This document shows, piece after piece, positions 37,848 to 47,472 of a DNA stretch of 64,000 bases. How positions within the stretch are numbered: the first letter of the stretch is position 1; every line of letters starts with the position of its first letter. The translations under genes were made by a program, and so were the position numbers. The notes under the pieces were generated by a model that was not told the origin of the DNA, searched no databases, and worked only from the letters and a program-made list of their open reading frames with translations. Where the stretch lies: assembly GCF_026314945.1 (NCBI RefSeq), contig NZ_CP111121.1, positions 2,852,001-2,916,000 of the forward strand, written 5' to 3'. This stretch comes from Chryseobacterium fluminis (GTDB lineage Bacteria; Bacteroidota; Bacteroidia; Flavobacteriales; Weeksellaceae).

Positions 37848-38771
37848 GTGTTATCCTATGAGAAGCTTTTATTTCAAATTGTACCAAGTCCGTCAAATCC
37901 ATTCCGTATGAAGCATCAAAGTAAAAAAGGAATATTGTTCAGGTCTGAAGATATCAGAATTCTGATGCAGGAAGAGTCCTGTCCGGAAAACAGATCCCAT
38001 ATGATTGAGGGTAACTCGGGTTTTAATCTGCTTTTTTTTCTCAGCTCCAATATACATCTGAATGCCCACGACTGCGGAACTCAACTGTCGTTTAAAAAAA
38101 ACCAGTATATTCTCCACTACTCTCCGGAAGAAAATAATGCGGACTTGCGGACGGAAAATAAGGAGTCTTTAGAATATCTCCACATACAACTTGATTATCA
38201 GTATATTTTTAATCTTATCAATCCCGAATCTCATAAGGAAAATGCCGGTATTCTGGAAAGTATGATTAAAAACAATTATATTTTTCTCCACAAAGGAACC
38301 CCACCCGACATGACCGTGGAAATGCATATGATTCTGAGAGAAATCATCGGTTATTCTAAGAAAGGGGTTATGCAGAAATTATTTATCGAAGCCAAAGTGA
38401 TCCAACTTCTCATGCTTATTTTTGAACAGTTTGATCAAAAAAATATAATCGAAGAAGCTCCGCAAGCACCTGCTGTTATTAAGAAATTTATTGACGAAAA
38501 TTATCATAAGAATATCAGGGCTGAAGAAATAGGGAAGCTCATGGGTTTCAATCAAAATAAAATCAGAAAAGATTTTAAAGCCTGCTATCATATGACGGTA
38601 ACGGATTATATTTCTGAACTGAGAATGCTAAAGGCGAAAAAACTGATCACCGATAAGAAGATGATGATCAAAGAAATTGCTATTGAATGCGGATATGAAT
38701 ACGTCCAGAATTTTACCCGGGCTTTTAAGAAAAAATACGGCGTATCTCCTGAAAAGTTAAGAACCGAATAA
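37848..38771 (+). CDS. AraC-family transcription regulator
   Basis: DNA-binding regulator of 307 residues. The C-terminal 100 residues hold two HTH motifs of AraC type (IRAEEIGKLMGFNQNKIRKDFK and MIKEIAIECGYEYVQNFTRAFKKKYGVSPEKL, given in part). The N-terminal half is a sensory region without obvious cupin histidines and resembles PchR-type regulators of Bacteroidetes only loosely. The listed start is GTG at 37848; ATG at 37908 (MKHQSKKG) is the alternative. It is transcribed divergently from the FISUMP-protein gene and may control it. Confidence 0.85.
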   Translation: MLSYEKLLFQIVPSPSNPFRMKHQSKKGILFRSEDIRILMQEESCPENRSHMIEGNSGFNLLFFLSSNIHLNAHDCGTQLSFKKNQYILHYSPEENNADLRTENKESLEYLHIQLDYQYIFNLINPESHKENAGILESMIKNNYIFLHKGTPPDMTVEMHMILREIIGYSKKGVMQKLFIEAKVIQLLMLIFEQFDQKNIIEEAPQAPAVIKKFIDENYHKNIRAEEIGKLMGFNQNKIRKDFKACYHMTVTDYISELRMLKAKKLITDKKMMIKEIAIECGYEYVQNFTRAFKKKYGVSPEKLRTE

Positions 38772-38777
38772 ATAAAA

Positions 38778-38801
38778 AACCACTTAATAAATTAAGTGGT
38801 T
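38778..38801. terminator. intrinsic terminator after AraC regulator
   Basis: Perfect arms AACCACTTAAT and ATTAAGTGGTT with a 2-nt loop, 7 bp after the stop. Confidence 0.78.
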
Positions 38802-38867
38802 CCGTATATGTTGTTTTGCTTTGATATTGCTTTTTCAGAATTCAGGTGAAAAAGCAATGAGCATCAG

Positions 38868-39164
38868 TTAATGATGTCCGTGACTGTCGTGACCGTGATC
38901 ATGAATAAAAGGCCCGTGACCTTTAGGCTCGTTGTAGATTACTTCCACACCTTCCTGCTCATAGATCATTTTGCTTCTGATTTCCTCAGGATCAAAAGGT
39001 TTTACTTTTCCGAAATACTCCTTTAAACCTTCTGTCAACCACATTGGAATTACCAACCCGAAGAACATAAAGATACACCAGAACCCTACTAGGAACATTA
39101 CCACGAAGAAAATAGTCCAAAGGAACTGGTAAAACGGCCAAAATGCTGATAAAATCGTTATCAT
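38868..39164 (-). CDS. small membrane protein with His-rich tail
   Basis: No family recognised. The start at 39164 (MITILSAFWPFYQFLW) is chosen because the TTG codon at 39185 sits inside the promoter element. Residues 3-45 are strongly hydrophobic and aromatic, enough for one or two membrane helices. The rest is soluble and ends with a histidine-rich tail (HGPFIHDHGHDSHGHH), a possible metal-binding segment. It is next to class I fumarase, an iron-sulfur enzyme, on the same strand but separated by about 160 bp; a link to metal supply is speculative. Confidence 0.75.
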   Translation of the reverse strand: MITILSAFWPFYQFLWTIFFVVMFLVGFWCIFMFFGLVIPMWLTEGLKEYFGKVKPFDPEEIRSKMIYEQEGVEVIYNEPKGHGPFIHDHGHDSHGHH

Positions 39165-39182
39165 TTTCTTAAAGATTTTAGG

Positions 39183-39190
39183 CAAAAATA
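39183..39190 (-). promoter_or_regulatory. -7 element before the His-tailed protein
   Basis: Reads TATTTTTG on the minus strand, 19 bp upstream of the ATG at 39164. It decides the start, since the upstream TTG overlaps it. Confidence 0.6.
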
Positions 39191-39328
39191 GGACTTTTTA
39201 TTTTTTTACACAAAAGATACCTGTCCTATTTTATAATTTATACTGATTTTAATTTAAAAACAGACTAACCGAGGATAAACACCCATAACAGTTGCCTGAT
39301 TTTTCCCGGTCTGTCTACTATTGATCTG

Positions 39329-40937
39329 TTAATGCGCAAGCGCTGCAAAGAAGTCATTCCCTTTATCATCGGTAATGATGAATGCGGGAAAATCTTTTAC
39401 CTCGATTTTTCGTACAGCTTCCATTCCCAATTCCGGGAAATCCACGACCTCAACAGAGAGAATATTGTCTTTCGCCAGGATGGCAGCTGGTCCGCCGATC
39501 GAGCCGATATAAAAACCTCCGTACTTATGGCATGCGTCTGTTACATCTTTTGTCCGGTTGCCTTTTGCCAACATGACCATACTTCCGCCGTGACTCTGGA
39601 ATTCATCTACATACACATCCATTCTTCCTGCCGTTGTAGGCCCGAAACTTCCCGAAGCCATTCCTTCCGGTGTTTTCGCGGGGCCGGCATAATAGATTGG
39701 GTGATTTTTGAAATATTCGGGCATAGGCTGTCCTGCATCTAAGAGTTCCTTTATTTTTGCATGAGCAATATCTCTTGCCACAATTAAAGTCCCGTTTAAT
39801 TTTAACCTTGTTTTGATCGGATACTTCGAAAGTTCAGCCAGAATTTCAGGCATCGGCCGGTTTAAATTAATCTCAACTGCTTCTTCAAGATGTGGCGGTG
39901 TAGCAGGTAAAAATCTTTTAGGGTCCTGCTCCAGCTGCTCTAAGAAAATTCCTTCTTTTGTAATTTTTCCTCTGATATTTCTATCTGCGGAACATGACAC
40001 TCCCATTCCTACGGGGCAGGAAGCGGCGTGACGCGGAAGTCTGATCACACGGACATCATGCGTGAGATATTTTCCTCCAAACTGTGCCCCGATAGAACTT
40101 TCCTGGCATATTTTCTGAATTTTTGCTTCCCACTCCAAATCTTCTGAATGCCTGTCCGGCTTCGTTTCCTTCAGTAGGAAGATGATCATAGTATTTGGCA
40201 GATGCTTTCTTTACCGCTGCCAGATTGGCCTCTGCAGAAGTTCCTCCGATAACCAGTGCCAGGTGATAAGGCGGGCAGGCCGCTGTTCCCAGATCTGAGA
40301 TCCGTTCTTTTACAAAAGCTTCGAGAGATTTTTCGTTAAGTAAAGATTTTGTTTTCTGATAAAGAAAAGTTTTGTTTGCCGAGCCTCCTCCTTTTGTCAG
40401 GAATAAAAATTCGTAATAATCTCCCTTTTTAGCATAAATATCGATCTGTGCCGGAAGATTTGATCCCGAATTTTTCTCATCAAACATCGTTAAAGGGACC
40501 ACCTGAGAGTATCTTAAGTTCCTTTTCTGGTAGGTATTGTAGATTCCTCTGCTCAAATATTCACCATCATCTACTCCGGTGTAGACATTTTCTCCTTTCT
40601 TACCCATTACAATTGCGGTTCCCGTATCCTGGCAGGATGGTAAAGCCCCTTCGGCAGCGACAGCAGCATTCTGTAATAAATTATAGGCAACGAATCTGTC
40701 ATTGTCAGTGGCTTCAGGATCATCAATAATTCTTCTGAGACTTTCCAGGTGAGAAGAACGGAGCATGAAAGAGACATCTGCCATCGCTTCCTCCGCCAAT
40801 AGCTCAAGTCCTTTCGGATCTACTGTTAAGATTTCCCTGCTTCCCAACTGTTCTAATTTTACATAATCTGATGTAAGTTTCTTATACACCGTATCATCTT
40901 TCTGAATCGGATACGGATCCTGATATCTAAATTCCAT
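39329..40937 (-). CDS. fumA: class I fumarate hydratase, frameshifted
   Basis: Iron-sulfur fumarase of about 536 residues that hydrates fumarate to malate. The N-terminal part runs [16 protein letters not shown] through [17 protein letters not shown] and [10 protein letters not shown] to [10 protein letters not shown]. The frame then breaks near 40141-40144, where one extra base (plus-strand TT instead of T) gives a premature stop. The conserved continuation [26 protein letters not shown] and [15 protein letters not shown] is in the next frame and runs to the end at 39329. Start 40937 follows a TATTTTTG promoter element. The intact class II enzyme fumC lies divergently 213 bp away. Confidence 0.93.
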
Positions 40938-40954
40938 TTCAATTTTTCTTGGTG

Positions 40955-40962
40955 CAAAAATA
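40955..40962 (-). promoter_or_regulatory. -7 element for class I fumarase
   Basis: Reads TATTTTTG on the minus strand, 17 bp before the ATG at 40937, excluding the longer reading frame. Confidence 0.55.
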
Positions 40963-41150
40963 CGGCTTAGCCAAAAATACATGAGCAAAATCAGTGGTCA
41001 GACTGATATTTATAATGATTATAAATTGCATGTTTTTGTATTATTAATTAACTTTATAAGCTGAGGCTAAAGAGAAGATTCAGGATAAAATCTACCCGCT
41101 AAATCTAAGCTTTAACCGTCAACTAAACATAAACAAATATTTCCATCACA

Positions 41151-42545
41151 ATGAATTACAGAATAGAAAAAGACACCATGGGTGAAGTGCAGGTGCCTGC
41201 GGACAAGTTTTGGGGCGCACAGACAGAACGTTCCAGAAATAATTTCAAAATAGGCCCGGAAGGTTCGATGCCACACGAAATTATAGAAGCTTTTGCGTAT
41301 TTAAAAAAGGCTGCAGCCTTTGCCAATTCTGATTTGGGAGTTCTGCCTGCAGAAAAAAGAGATATGATCGCCAAAGTATGTGAAGAAATTCTGGAGGGAA
41401 AGCTCAATGACCAGTTTCCTTTGGTAATCTGGCAGACCGGTTCGGGAACACAGTCTAATATGAATGTAAATGAAGTGGTTTCCAACAGGGCACATGTAAA
41501 CAATGGCGGAACTTTAGGAGACAAATCTGAAGTACATCCCAATGATGATGTCAACAAATCTCAGTCTTCCAATGATACTTATCCGACAGCAATGCACATT
41601 GCAGCTTACAAGAAGGTAGCAGAAACCACGATTCCCGCTGTTGAAAAGCTGAGAGATACCTTACATGAAAAATCGGAAGCTTTTAAAGATATCGTTAAAA
41701 TCGGGAGAACCCACCTTATGGATGCTACTCCATTGACATTAGGACAGGAATTTTCAGGGTATGTTGCCCAGCTGAATTATGGAATTAAGGCACTAAAAAA
41801 TACGCTGCCCCATCTTTCTGAACTTGCTCTCGGGGGAACAGCGGTGGGAACCGGTCTTAATACTCCCAAGGGATACGATGTGAAAGTGGCAGAGTATATT
41901 GCAGAATTCACCCATCTTCCCTTCGTCACTGCAGAAAATAAATTTGAGGCATTAGCTGCTCATGATGCGATCGTGGAAACTCACGGAGCGTTAAAACAAC
42001 TGGCCGTTTCTTTATATAAAATCGCTCAGGATATCAGATTACTGGCTTCAGGCCCCCGTTCGGGAATCGGAGAGATTCATATTCCCGAAAATGAGCCCGG
42101 TTCATCCATCATGCCGGGAAAAGTAAATCCTACACAAAATGAAGCGATGACCATGGTGTGTGCTCAGGTTTTAGGAAATGACACCACTATTTCGTTTGCC
42201 GGAACCCAGGGAAATTACGAACTGAATGTCTTCAAACCTGTGATGGCCTACAATTTCCTGCAGTCTGCCCAGCTGATTGCTGATGCCTGTATTTCATTTA
42301 ACGATCACTGTGCCGTTGGAATAGAGCCTAATCACGAGAGAATTAAAGAACTGGTTGATAAATCCCTGATGCTTGTCACAGCGCTGAATACCCATATCGG
42401 ATACGAAAATGCAGCAAAGATTGCAAAAACCACCCACAAAAACGGAACTACCTTAAAAGAAGAGGCTGTAAACCTGGGTCTTTTAACCGCCGAGCAGTTT
42501 GATGAATGGGTAAGACCTGAGGATATGGTCGGAAGTCTGAAATAA
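41151..42545 (+). CDS. fumC: class II fumarate hydratase FumC
   Basis: Iron-independent fumarase of the TCA cycle, 464 residues, the usual length. It shows [36 protein letters not shown], the second-site region [14 protein letters not shown] and the lyase-superfamily signature [11 protein letters not shown] at about residue 318 that carries the catalytic serine loop. It is transcribed divergently from class I fumarase; having both in tandem gives redundancy if the class I gene is truly broken. A hairpin terminator follows. Confidence 0.97.
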   Translation: MNYRIEKDTMGEVQVPADKFWGAQTERSRNNFKIGPEGSMPHEIIEAFAYLKKAAAFANSDLGVLPAEKRDMIAKVCEEILEGKLNDQFPLVIWQTGSGTQSNMNVNEVVSNRAHVNNGGTLGDKSEVHPNDDVNKSQSSNDTYPTAMHIAAYKKVAETTIPAVEKLRDTLHEKSEAFKDIVKIGRTHLMDATPLTLGQEFSGYVAQLNYGIKALKNTLPHLSELALGGTAVGTGLNTPKGYDVKVAEYIAEFTHLPFVTAENKFEALAAHDAIVETHGALKQLAVSLYKIAQDIRLLASGPRSGIGEIHIPENEPGSSIMPGKVNPTQNEAMTMVCAQVLGNDTTISFAGTQGNYELNVFKPVMAYNFLQSAQLIADACISFNDHCAVGIEPNHERIKELVDKSLMLVTALNTHIGYENAAKIAKTTHKNGTTLKEEAVNLGLLTAEQFDEWVRPEDMVGSLK

Positions 42546-42576
42546 TGATTAAGTAAACATAGATTAAATGTAAGAG

Positions 42577-42600
42577 ACCCCGGAGAAATTCTGGGGTTTT
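42577..42600 (+). terminator. intrinsic terminator after fumC
   Basis: GC-rich stem ACCCC with GGGGT, followed by TTT, 32 bp after the fumC stop. Confidence 0.65.
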
Positions 42601-42708
42601 CTATTGTCACGGTATTATACCTGCTTAATATTTTAACTAAGTATTTTTTAGAGTTAAAATTTTTCATAATTTAGTGATTAAATACAAATCATTATAAAAC
42701 AAAACATT

Positions 42709-42903
42709 ATGAAAAATCTAAAGAAAATCACCAGACAAAATCTAAAGGAGGTATTGGGCGGCCATACCTGTCCCGGAAACCTTATCCACCTTACCTGGAA
42801 CGGTTATCACGCCTGCTGCATTACTCCTCCGCCAGCCGGAAACCCATGCAACGGAACCTCATGCCTGATCCCTGTTGATATGTGTGACGGAGGTATTGGC
42901 TGA
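42709..42903 (+). CDS. Cys-rich double-glycine-leader peptide (bacteriocin-like)
   Basis: A 64-residue peptide with the Chryseobacterium-type leader MKNLKKITRQNLKEVLGG and a predicted core of 46 residues after the GG. The core has six cysteines (TCPG, ACC, NPC, TSC, DMC), a PPPAG stretch and a glycine-rich end. Double-glycine leaders are cut by C39 peptidase ABC exporters. No such exporter, modification enzyme or immunity gene is adjacent; the ABC genes that follow are of another type. Either a bacteriocin or another secreted peptide; six cysteines suggest three disulfides. Confidence 0.78.
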   Translation: MKNLKKITRQNLKEVLGGHTCPGNLIHLTWNGYHACCITPPPAGNPCNGTSCLIPVDMCDGGIG

Positions 42904-42926
42904 TAAGGAGTACATAATTTTAAATA

Positions 42927-42955
42927 AAAATGCCGGAAAACTGTTCCGGCATTTT
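42927..42955 (+). terminator. intrinsic terminator after the GG-leader peptide
   Basis: Perfect arms AAAATGCCGGAA and TTCCGGCATTTT around a 5-nt loop. It makes the peptide gene a free-standing transcription unit. Confidence 0.85.
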
Positions 42956-43001
42956 ATCTTATGAATGTTAAATCACTGCTGTAGCGTTGCAATATACCCC
43001 T

Positions 43002-43724
43002 TTAAACCATCTCTGCAGGTTTGGAAACCTGATCGGCAAAATACTGTTCCAGATCTTTCAGCGTTTCAGGATTGGTCTGGATATCTTTCACAAGCACTCC
43101 CTTATTCACCACTACAATACGGTTACATACTTCTGTCGTATGTGAAAGGTCATGGCTGGAGATCAGGAAAGTTACCCCATCATGTTTTGACAGTTCTTTG
43201 ATTAAGTTTTTCAGTTTGATCTGGGTGGAGGGATCAAGATTGGCAAAAGGCTCATCCAGAATAATAATTTCAGGATTTCCGATAATTGCGCCTACGATAC
43301 CCACTTTCTTCTGATTTCCTTTTGAAAGATCTCTGACGTATTTTCCTGAATTTAAAATCTCTCCGTTAAAAAGATCGTGAAACTGTTTTAAAAATTCATC
43401 CACAGAAGCTTTATTCTGCCCTCTGAGCTCTCCGATAAAATAAAAATATTCTTCCGGCGTAAGATATCCTATCAAAAAAGTATCGTCTACAAAGGCTGAT
43501 ACTTTCTTTTTCCAGGCTTCAGATTCATTTACTTTTATTCCTTCAATACTTACAGAACCTGTTGTCGGCTGAATCAGATCCAGCATCAGACTAAAAAGCG
43601 TTGTTTTTCCGGCACCGTTATTTCCTACGAGTCCGAAGGTTTCTCCGTTCGGAATTTCAAGATTTTCAATATTGAGAACAGTAGCTGTTCCGTATGTTTT
43701 TGATAAATTGTTTATTGTGATCAT
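43002..43724 (-). CDS. ABC transporter ATP-binding protein
   Basis: ATPase of a two-gene ABC system, 240 residues. Walker A is GLVGNNGAGKTT, the signature is DLSKGNQKKVGIVGAI, Walker B is IIILDEPFANLDP and the switch histidine is in LISSHDLSH. The type resembles CcmA/YtrB exporters. It starts 1 bp after the permease gene, so the pair is coupled. The cargo is unknown. Confidence 0.92.
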   Translation of the reverse strand: MITINNLSKTYGTATVLNIENLEIPNGETFGLVGNNGAGKTTLFSLMLDLIQPTTGSVSIEGIKVNESEAWKKKVSAFVDDTFLIGYLTPEEYFYFIGELRGQNKASVDEFLKQFHDLFNGEILNSGKYVRDLSKGNQKKVGIVGAIIGNPEIIILDEPFANLDPSTQIKLKNLIKELSKHDGVTFLISSHDLSHTTEVCNRIVVVNKGVLVKDIQTNPETLKDLEQYFADQVSKPAEMV

Positions 43725-43725
43725 A

Positions 43726-45192
43726 TTAGTCTTTGTTTTTAAATGCTTCCAGTGTCGTATATTTTTCTACCTTATAATGCTTTACGATGATATCGAAGAT
43801 TTTTTCCCGTAACAAAAAACCGATGAGTCCCATGATCGCTACACTTATCACCCCGGCAGTGATTCCGAAGAAATGCTGTACAATACCGAAAACAGCCATC
43901 GGTAATAACATTTTAGGGATCAGGAGCAGTAAAGATTTCAGATTAAAACTGTTTTTCTGTCCGAATCTTTTTTCCTTGGAATTCAGATCGATCTGCATTT
44001 TATTAAATGCTCCGGACCAGAGGGTAAATTGGGAATTTACACCGATATTATAAATTCCTGCCGCAAAGAAAGTCACATACATTTCCCAGCCAAAATAAGC
44101 ATAGCAAACAGCCAATACCATAGATGCCGCCGTTACCATGTTCATCAGCCACCATTTTGCTTTTAAGTATTCTTTGTAAGGAACGTTCAGTGTCATCATC
44201 AAAGGATAATAGGAACTGTCGAATGCCGGAACCCTTTGTCCGAAAAGAAACTGAAAGCCTCCCGTTACAAAAAGTCCCATAAACATAGTCATTGCCGGCG
44301 TTTTATATATCGGAGACGAAAACATCAGCATTCCATAAAACAGAAACAGAACACTGCCCAATAAGATTCCTTTGGTTACTTTATTCCGTTTCAGCATTTT
44401 GATATCGTTATTGATAAAAGTTCCAATAGCGCCATATTTGTTCAGGAAAGCAATATTTTCAGTTTTGCCAACCGTTTTCTTAGCTTCTAAACCCTGATCA
44501 AGATAAAATACCTTTCGGATGTGTGTAAAACAGATCTGCCATAAACCTGCAAACAGTACCACAGAGATTAAGGCGAAATAAGGTCTTTCATAAAAACCGA
44601 AGAAAAACTTTTCTGAATATTCCAGTACGGGCACCATATTATAATAAGTAAGCCCCGCAACCGCTGCGAAAATACATCCGACAATAACGGCTACTGTTTC
44701 TTTATCGTTGAAAAGGATATTAATAAAATTATTAAGGTAAAACAATAAAGACACCCCGATAAACCACGCCAGAACACCTAAAGTATCATATCCGTTAAAT
44801 AAAGCGATCCCGGAAAAGGTAATAAAAAACAGAGAATTCAGCCAACTGAAAGCAGACAGGAAAGTCTTGCTCAACATATAGTTCACCAGTGTTTTCTTAG
44901 GAATATTTAAAGTAAGAAAGGGTTTGATATTCTGAGTGGGCATTTCCTGCCACATGTATTTTAAAATGAGATCGACTGCCCAGGCCGCTATTAAAAATTT
45001 AGAAATGATTTTTAAAGCGTTTTCGTGCATTTCCTCCTGGATGTAATAAAAGGCAATAAACGCACCTGCCACCAAACATCCCATAAAATAAAGAATTCCG
45101 ATAAACCGGAGGATCTTCATCGCCAGATTGATTCCCAAAGAAGAACCCCGAAAAAAACTTTTAAACTCTAATCTCAGGAATTTTAAAAACAT
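43726..45192 (-). CDS. DUF5687 family ABC permease
   Basis: Membrane component paired with the ATPase gene 1 bp downstream. The 488-residue protein begins MFLKFLRLEFKSFFRGSSLG, as DUF5687 proteins of Bacteroidetes do, and has about ten to twelve hydrophobic segments in two groups separated by a cytoplasmic stretch (residues about 235-275) with KTVGKTENIAFLNKYG. DUF5687 proteins are regularly found with CcmA-type ATPases. Substrate unknown. It is not a C39-type peptide exporter, so it is unlikely to process the neighbouring GG-leader peptide. Confidence 0.87.
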   Translation of the reverse strand: MFLKFLRLEFKSFFRGSSLGINLAMKILRFIGILYFMGCLVAGAFIAFYYIQEEMHENALKIISKFLIAAWAVDLILKYMWQEMPTQNIKPFLTLNIPKKTLVNYMLSKTFLSAFSWLNSLFFITFSGIALFNGYDTLGVLAWFIGVSLLFYLNNFINILFNDKETVAVIVGCIFAAVAGLTYYNMVPVLEYSEKFFFGFYERPYFALISVVLFAGLWQICFTHIRKVFYLDQGLEAKKTVGKTENIAFLNKYGAIGTFINNDIKMLKRNKVTKGILLGSVLFLFYGMLMFSSPIYKTPAMTMFMGLFVTGGFQFLFGQRVPAFDSSYYPLMMTLNVPYKEYLKAKWWLMNMVTAASMVLAVCYAYFGWEMYVTFFAAGIYNIGVNSQFTLWSGAFNKMQIDLNSKEKRFGQKNSFNLKSLLLLIPKMLLPMAVFGIVQHFFGITAGVISVAIMGLIGFLLREKIFDIIVKHYKVEKYTTLEAFKNKD

Positions 45193-45273
45193 AGTTATCT
45201 TTTTCTACATTAGTAAGGATATTCTATGATATGTTACAAATTTTCATGACCAGCCCTTAAAAAACTACAGCAA

Positions 45274-45304
45274 GAGACCGTTCCACAACTGGTGAAACGG
45301 TCTC
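45274..45304 (-). terminator. intrinsic terminator after T9SS cargo gene
   Basis: Arms GAGACCGTT and AACGGTCTC with a 13-nt loop, about 30 bp beyond the stop at 45333. Confidence 0.72.
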
Positions 45305-45332
45305 CTGATACTCTATTTTTATGAAAAGAAGA

Positions 45333-47006
45333 TTATTCTTTTACAATTCTTATATTTTTTCTTGTATTTTGATATTGTAATGCAAGAACATACGTTCCGT
45401 TTGGAAGACTGCTTAAATCAACAGACTGCTTTGGACCATAAAATACTTTAATAACATTTCCTCCAAGTCCAATTACTGAAATACTGAGAATTCCTTTAGG
45501 ATCTTTTATGTTGATTACATTTTTAACAGGATTCGGATAGACCAGTGAATTGGCAGTAATATCAGGATTTGTTGCCGGCACTTCTACATCTTTTGAAATT
45601 GCTATATCATCAATATAAAGATTGTATTGTCCTGCATCAGAGACTGCGTTAAAACCGAAGAAATAAACGCCGCTGCTTGAAGGTTTGATGGTGGTTGTAA
45701 AAGTCTGAGCATTGCCTCCGGAGATTGAAGTCATATCGGTTATAATGGTGTTCATTGCAGAAGCAGAGGCAGAAGTTCCGCATGCAACTTTTAGCTTTTC
45801 TTTGAAATTCTTATCATTATTACCATATTTAAATGATATTCTGTAAGTAACATCGGCTGATAAGTTAATTCCCTGGGTATAATACCAGACATTGGCAGCT
45901 GAAGAAGGATGATATTTATAGGCTAGTACATTACTTGAAAAACCATTGGCATTTAAACGGGCGGTCTGCCATTCGTTCCCGGTTCCGACGTTCTGTACTG
46001 TTCCGCATATTGGCAGCAACGGACTTCTTGCATTTTCGAAGTCTTCCTTATAAGGAACTTCGGCAATAGCACATCCGGTAATGAATTTTACAGGATTAGA
46101 CCAATCACTTCTTGAATCAGCTCCACATACAGATCGTACCCACAGGTAATACTGGGTTCCCGGTGTAAGATTCAGGCTCAATCCCGGAGTAGTAATATTA
46201 TTAATGACAGGAAGAGTCTGAGCAGAAGGCTCTGCAGGTGCTGTACTGTAGTATATTTCGTATTTGCCGGAAGCAGAAGGCAGCCATGATACAGAAGTTA
46301 CCCCAGGTACCGGTGAAGGCGCAACTGCTGGTGTTCCAGGCTCAGCACATGTCGAATTGATATCAATGTCAATGTCATCTACATATAAATTTTCCTGGCC
46401 GGCTTGCGAATATGCATTAAATCCGAAATAATACACGCCGCTTACAGATGGCGTGAAAGTACCTTTAAAATAATTGATATTTCCTCCTGTTACAGAAGGG
46501 AAGTCCGTAATAACATTGGTCATTGCAGCAGCAGCAGCAGAAGTACCATAAGCAACTTTAAGCTTTTCTGTACGATTGAGACTACTGTTTCCGTACTTGA
46601 ATTTTATACGGTAAGTGGTATTAGCCGACAAATTAATTCCGCGGGTATAATACCATGATTTGGCCGGTTGAGAAGGAAAGGATGCCCTATACGATAAAAC
46701 CTTACCGGAGAATCCGTTCGCATTCACAATACTAGTTCGCCAGTCATTTACGTTGCTCCCCATATTTCCTAAATGGACTGCTTCTCCTGTATTTTGCACA
46801 GTGGTACATACAGGAAGAGAAGGAACATGTACGGTTTCGAAATTTTCTGTGTAGGGTACATTTACTGCACTACATGGTGGAAACACAGAAGTGGTCACGC
46901 TTTCCCCCGGAGCTACAGCTTTTCCGGGTTTCGCATCTGGTAAAGTGATGTTTGCCAAACCATGTGCAAACAAAACACTCGTGAATAATAATTTTAACAT
47001 AAGCAT
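45333..47006 (-). CDS. secreted protein with two repeated choice-of-anchor-J-like domains, FN3 and T9SS domain
   Basis: Exported protein of 557 residues. After a short signal peptide, residues about 48-215 and 315-480 are two copies of the same beta-sandwich module: VPYTENFE versus VPYKEDFE, ANGFSGKVLSYR versus ANGFSSNVLAYK, WYYTRGINLSANTTYRIKF versus WYYTQGINLSADVTYRISF, and YYFGFNA/YFFGFNA with LYVDDIDI/LYIDDIAI. A fibronectin type III domain lies between them. The T9SS type A domain starts at SLVYPNPVKNVINI. Likely a surface adhesin or carbohydrate-binding protein; activity unknown. Confidence 0.88.
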   Translation of the reverse strand: MLMLKLLFTSVLFAHGLANITLPDAKPGKAVAPGESVTTSVFPPCSAVNVPYTENFETVHVPSLPVCTTVQNTGEAVHLGNMGSNVNDWRTSIVNANGFSGKVLSYRASFPSQPAKSWYYTRGINLSANTTYRIKFKYGNSSLNRTEKLKVAYGTSAAAAAMTNVITDFPSVTGGNINYFKGTFTPSVSGVYYFGFNAYSQAGQENLYVDDIDIDINSTCAEPGTPAVAPSPVPGVTSVSWLPSASGKYEIYYSTAPAEPSAQTLPVINNITTPGLSLNLTPGTQYYLWVRSVCGADSRSDWSNPVKFITGCAIAEVPYKEDFENARSPLLPICGTVQNVGTGNEWQTARLNANGFSSNVLAYKYHPSSAANVWYYTQGINLSADVTYRISFKYGNNDKNFKEKLKVACGTSASASAMNTIITDMTSISGGNAQTFTTTIKPSSSGVYFFGFNAVSDAGQYNLYIDDIAISKDVEVPATNPDITANSLVYPNPVKNVINIKDPKGILSISVIGLGGNVIKVFYGPKQSVDLSSLPNGTYVLALQYQNTRKNIRIVKE

Positions 47007-47472
47007 TATTTTTTGTGTTTTTTAAATATAGTAAATATTTAAATAAAACTAAAATTAAATACATATATTTAGTTAAAACGACAATATGGTTAAATATTTA
47101 ATAAAAATAAGTGCTTTATTAAAAAAATATTATTCTAAAATAAAATTTCAATTAATGCTATATCTGAAAATAAATACTAAACAACAAAAAAAATACCTCT
47201 ATTTGAGAGGTACATTTAATATTTAAAGTTTTTAAGATTATTGAGTGGTCATTAAGCTGAAAATTTCTGTTGAAAGATCTGCAATTAAACCAAGATTAAA
47301 TTTCGTTACCAGACGGATGATTGTCTCAAAGCTACATACACGGTTTTAAAAAAGCTACGAAAAGGGCCAAGAGATCCTATCCTCAGCCATTACAATTATT
47401 TCTTAAGATTATCAATTTCAAACCCTGAATTTTAAACTTATGCTTCGTATTATCAAATGTATATTCCCCTCA
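47007..47472. other. AT-rich intergenic stretch
   Basis: About 460 bp between the T9SS cargo gene start and the recN stop. It contains the terminator listed at 47194, long A/T runs near 47100-47190 that may serve as the promoter region of the cargo gene, and no coding frame or structured RNA I can support. Confidence 0.5.
47194..47212 (-). terminator. possible terminator of the recN transcript
   Basis: Stem TACCTC with GAGGTA followed on the minus strand by a long T-run. It lies about 260 bp downstream of the recN stop, so the 3' untranslated region would be long. Confidence 0.5.

Noticed and set aside
43002..45192. ABC pair as exporter of the neighbouring GG-leader peptide
   Set aside because: The ATPase has no C39 peptidase domain, the permease is DUF5687, and a terminator separates it, convergently, from the peptide gene.
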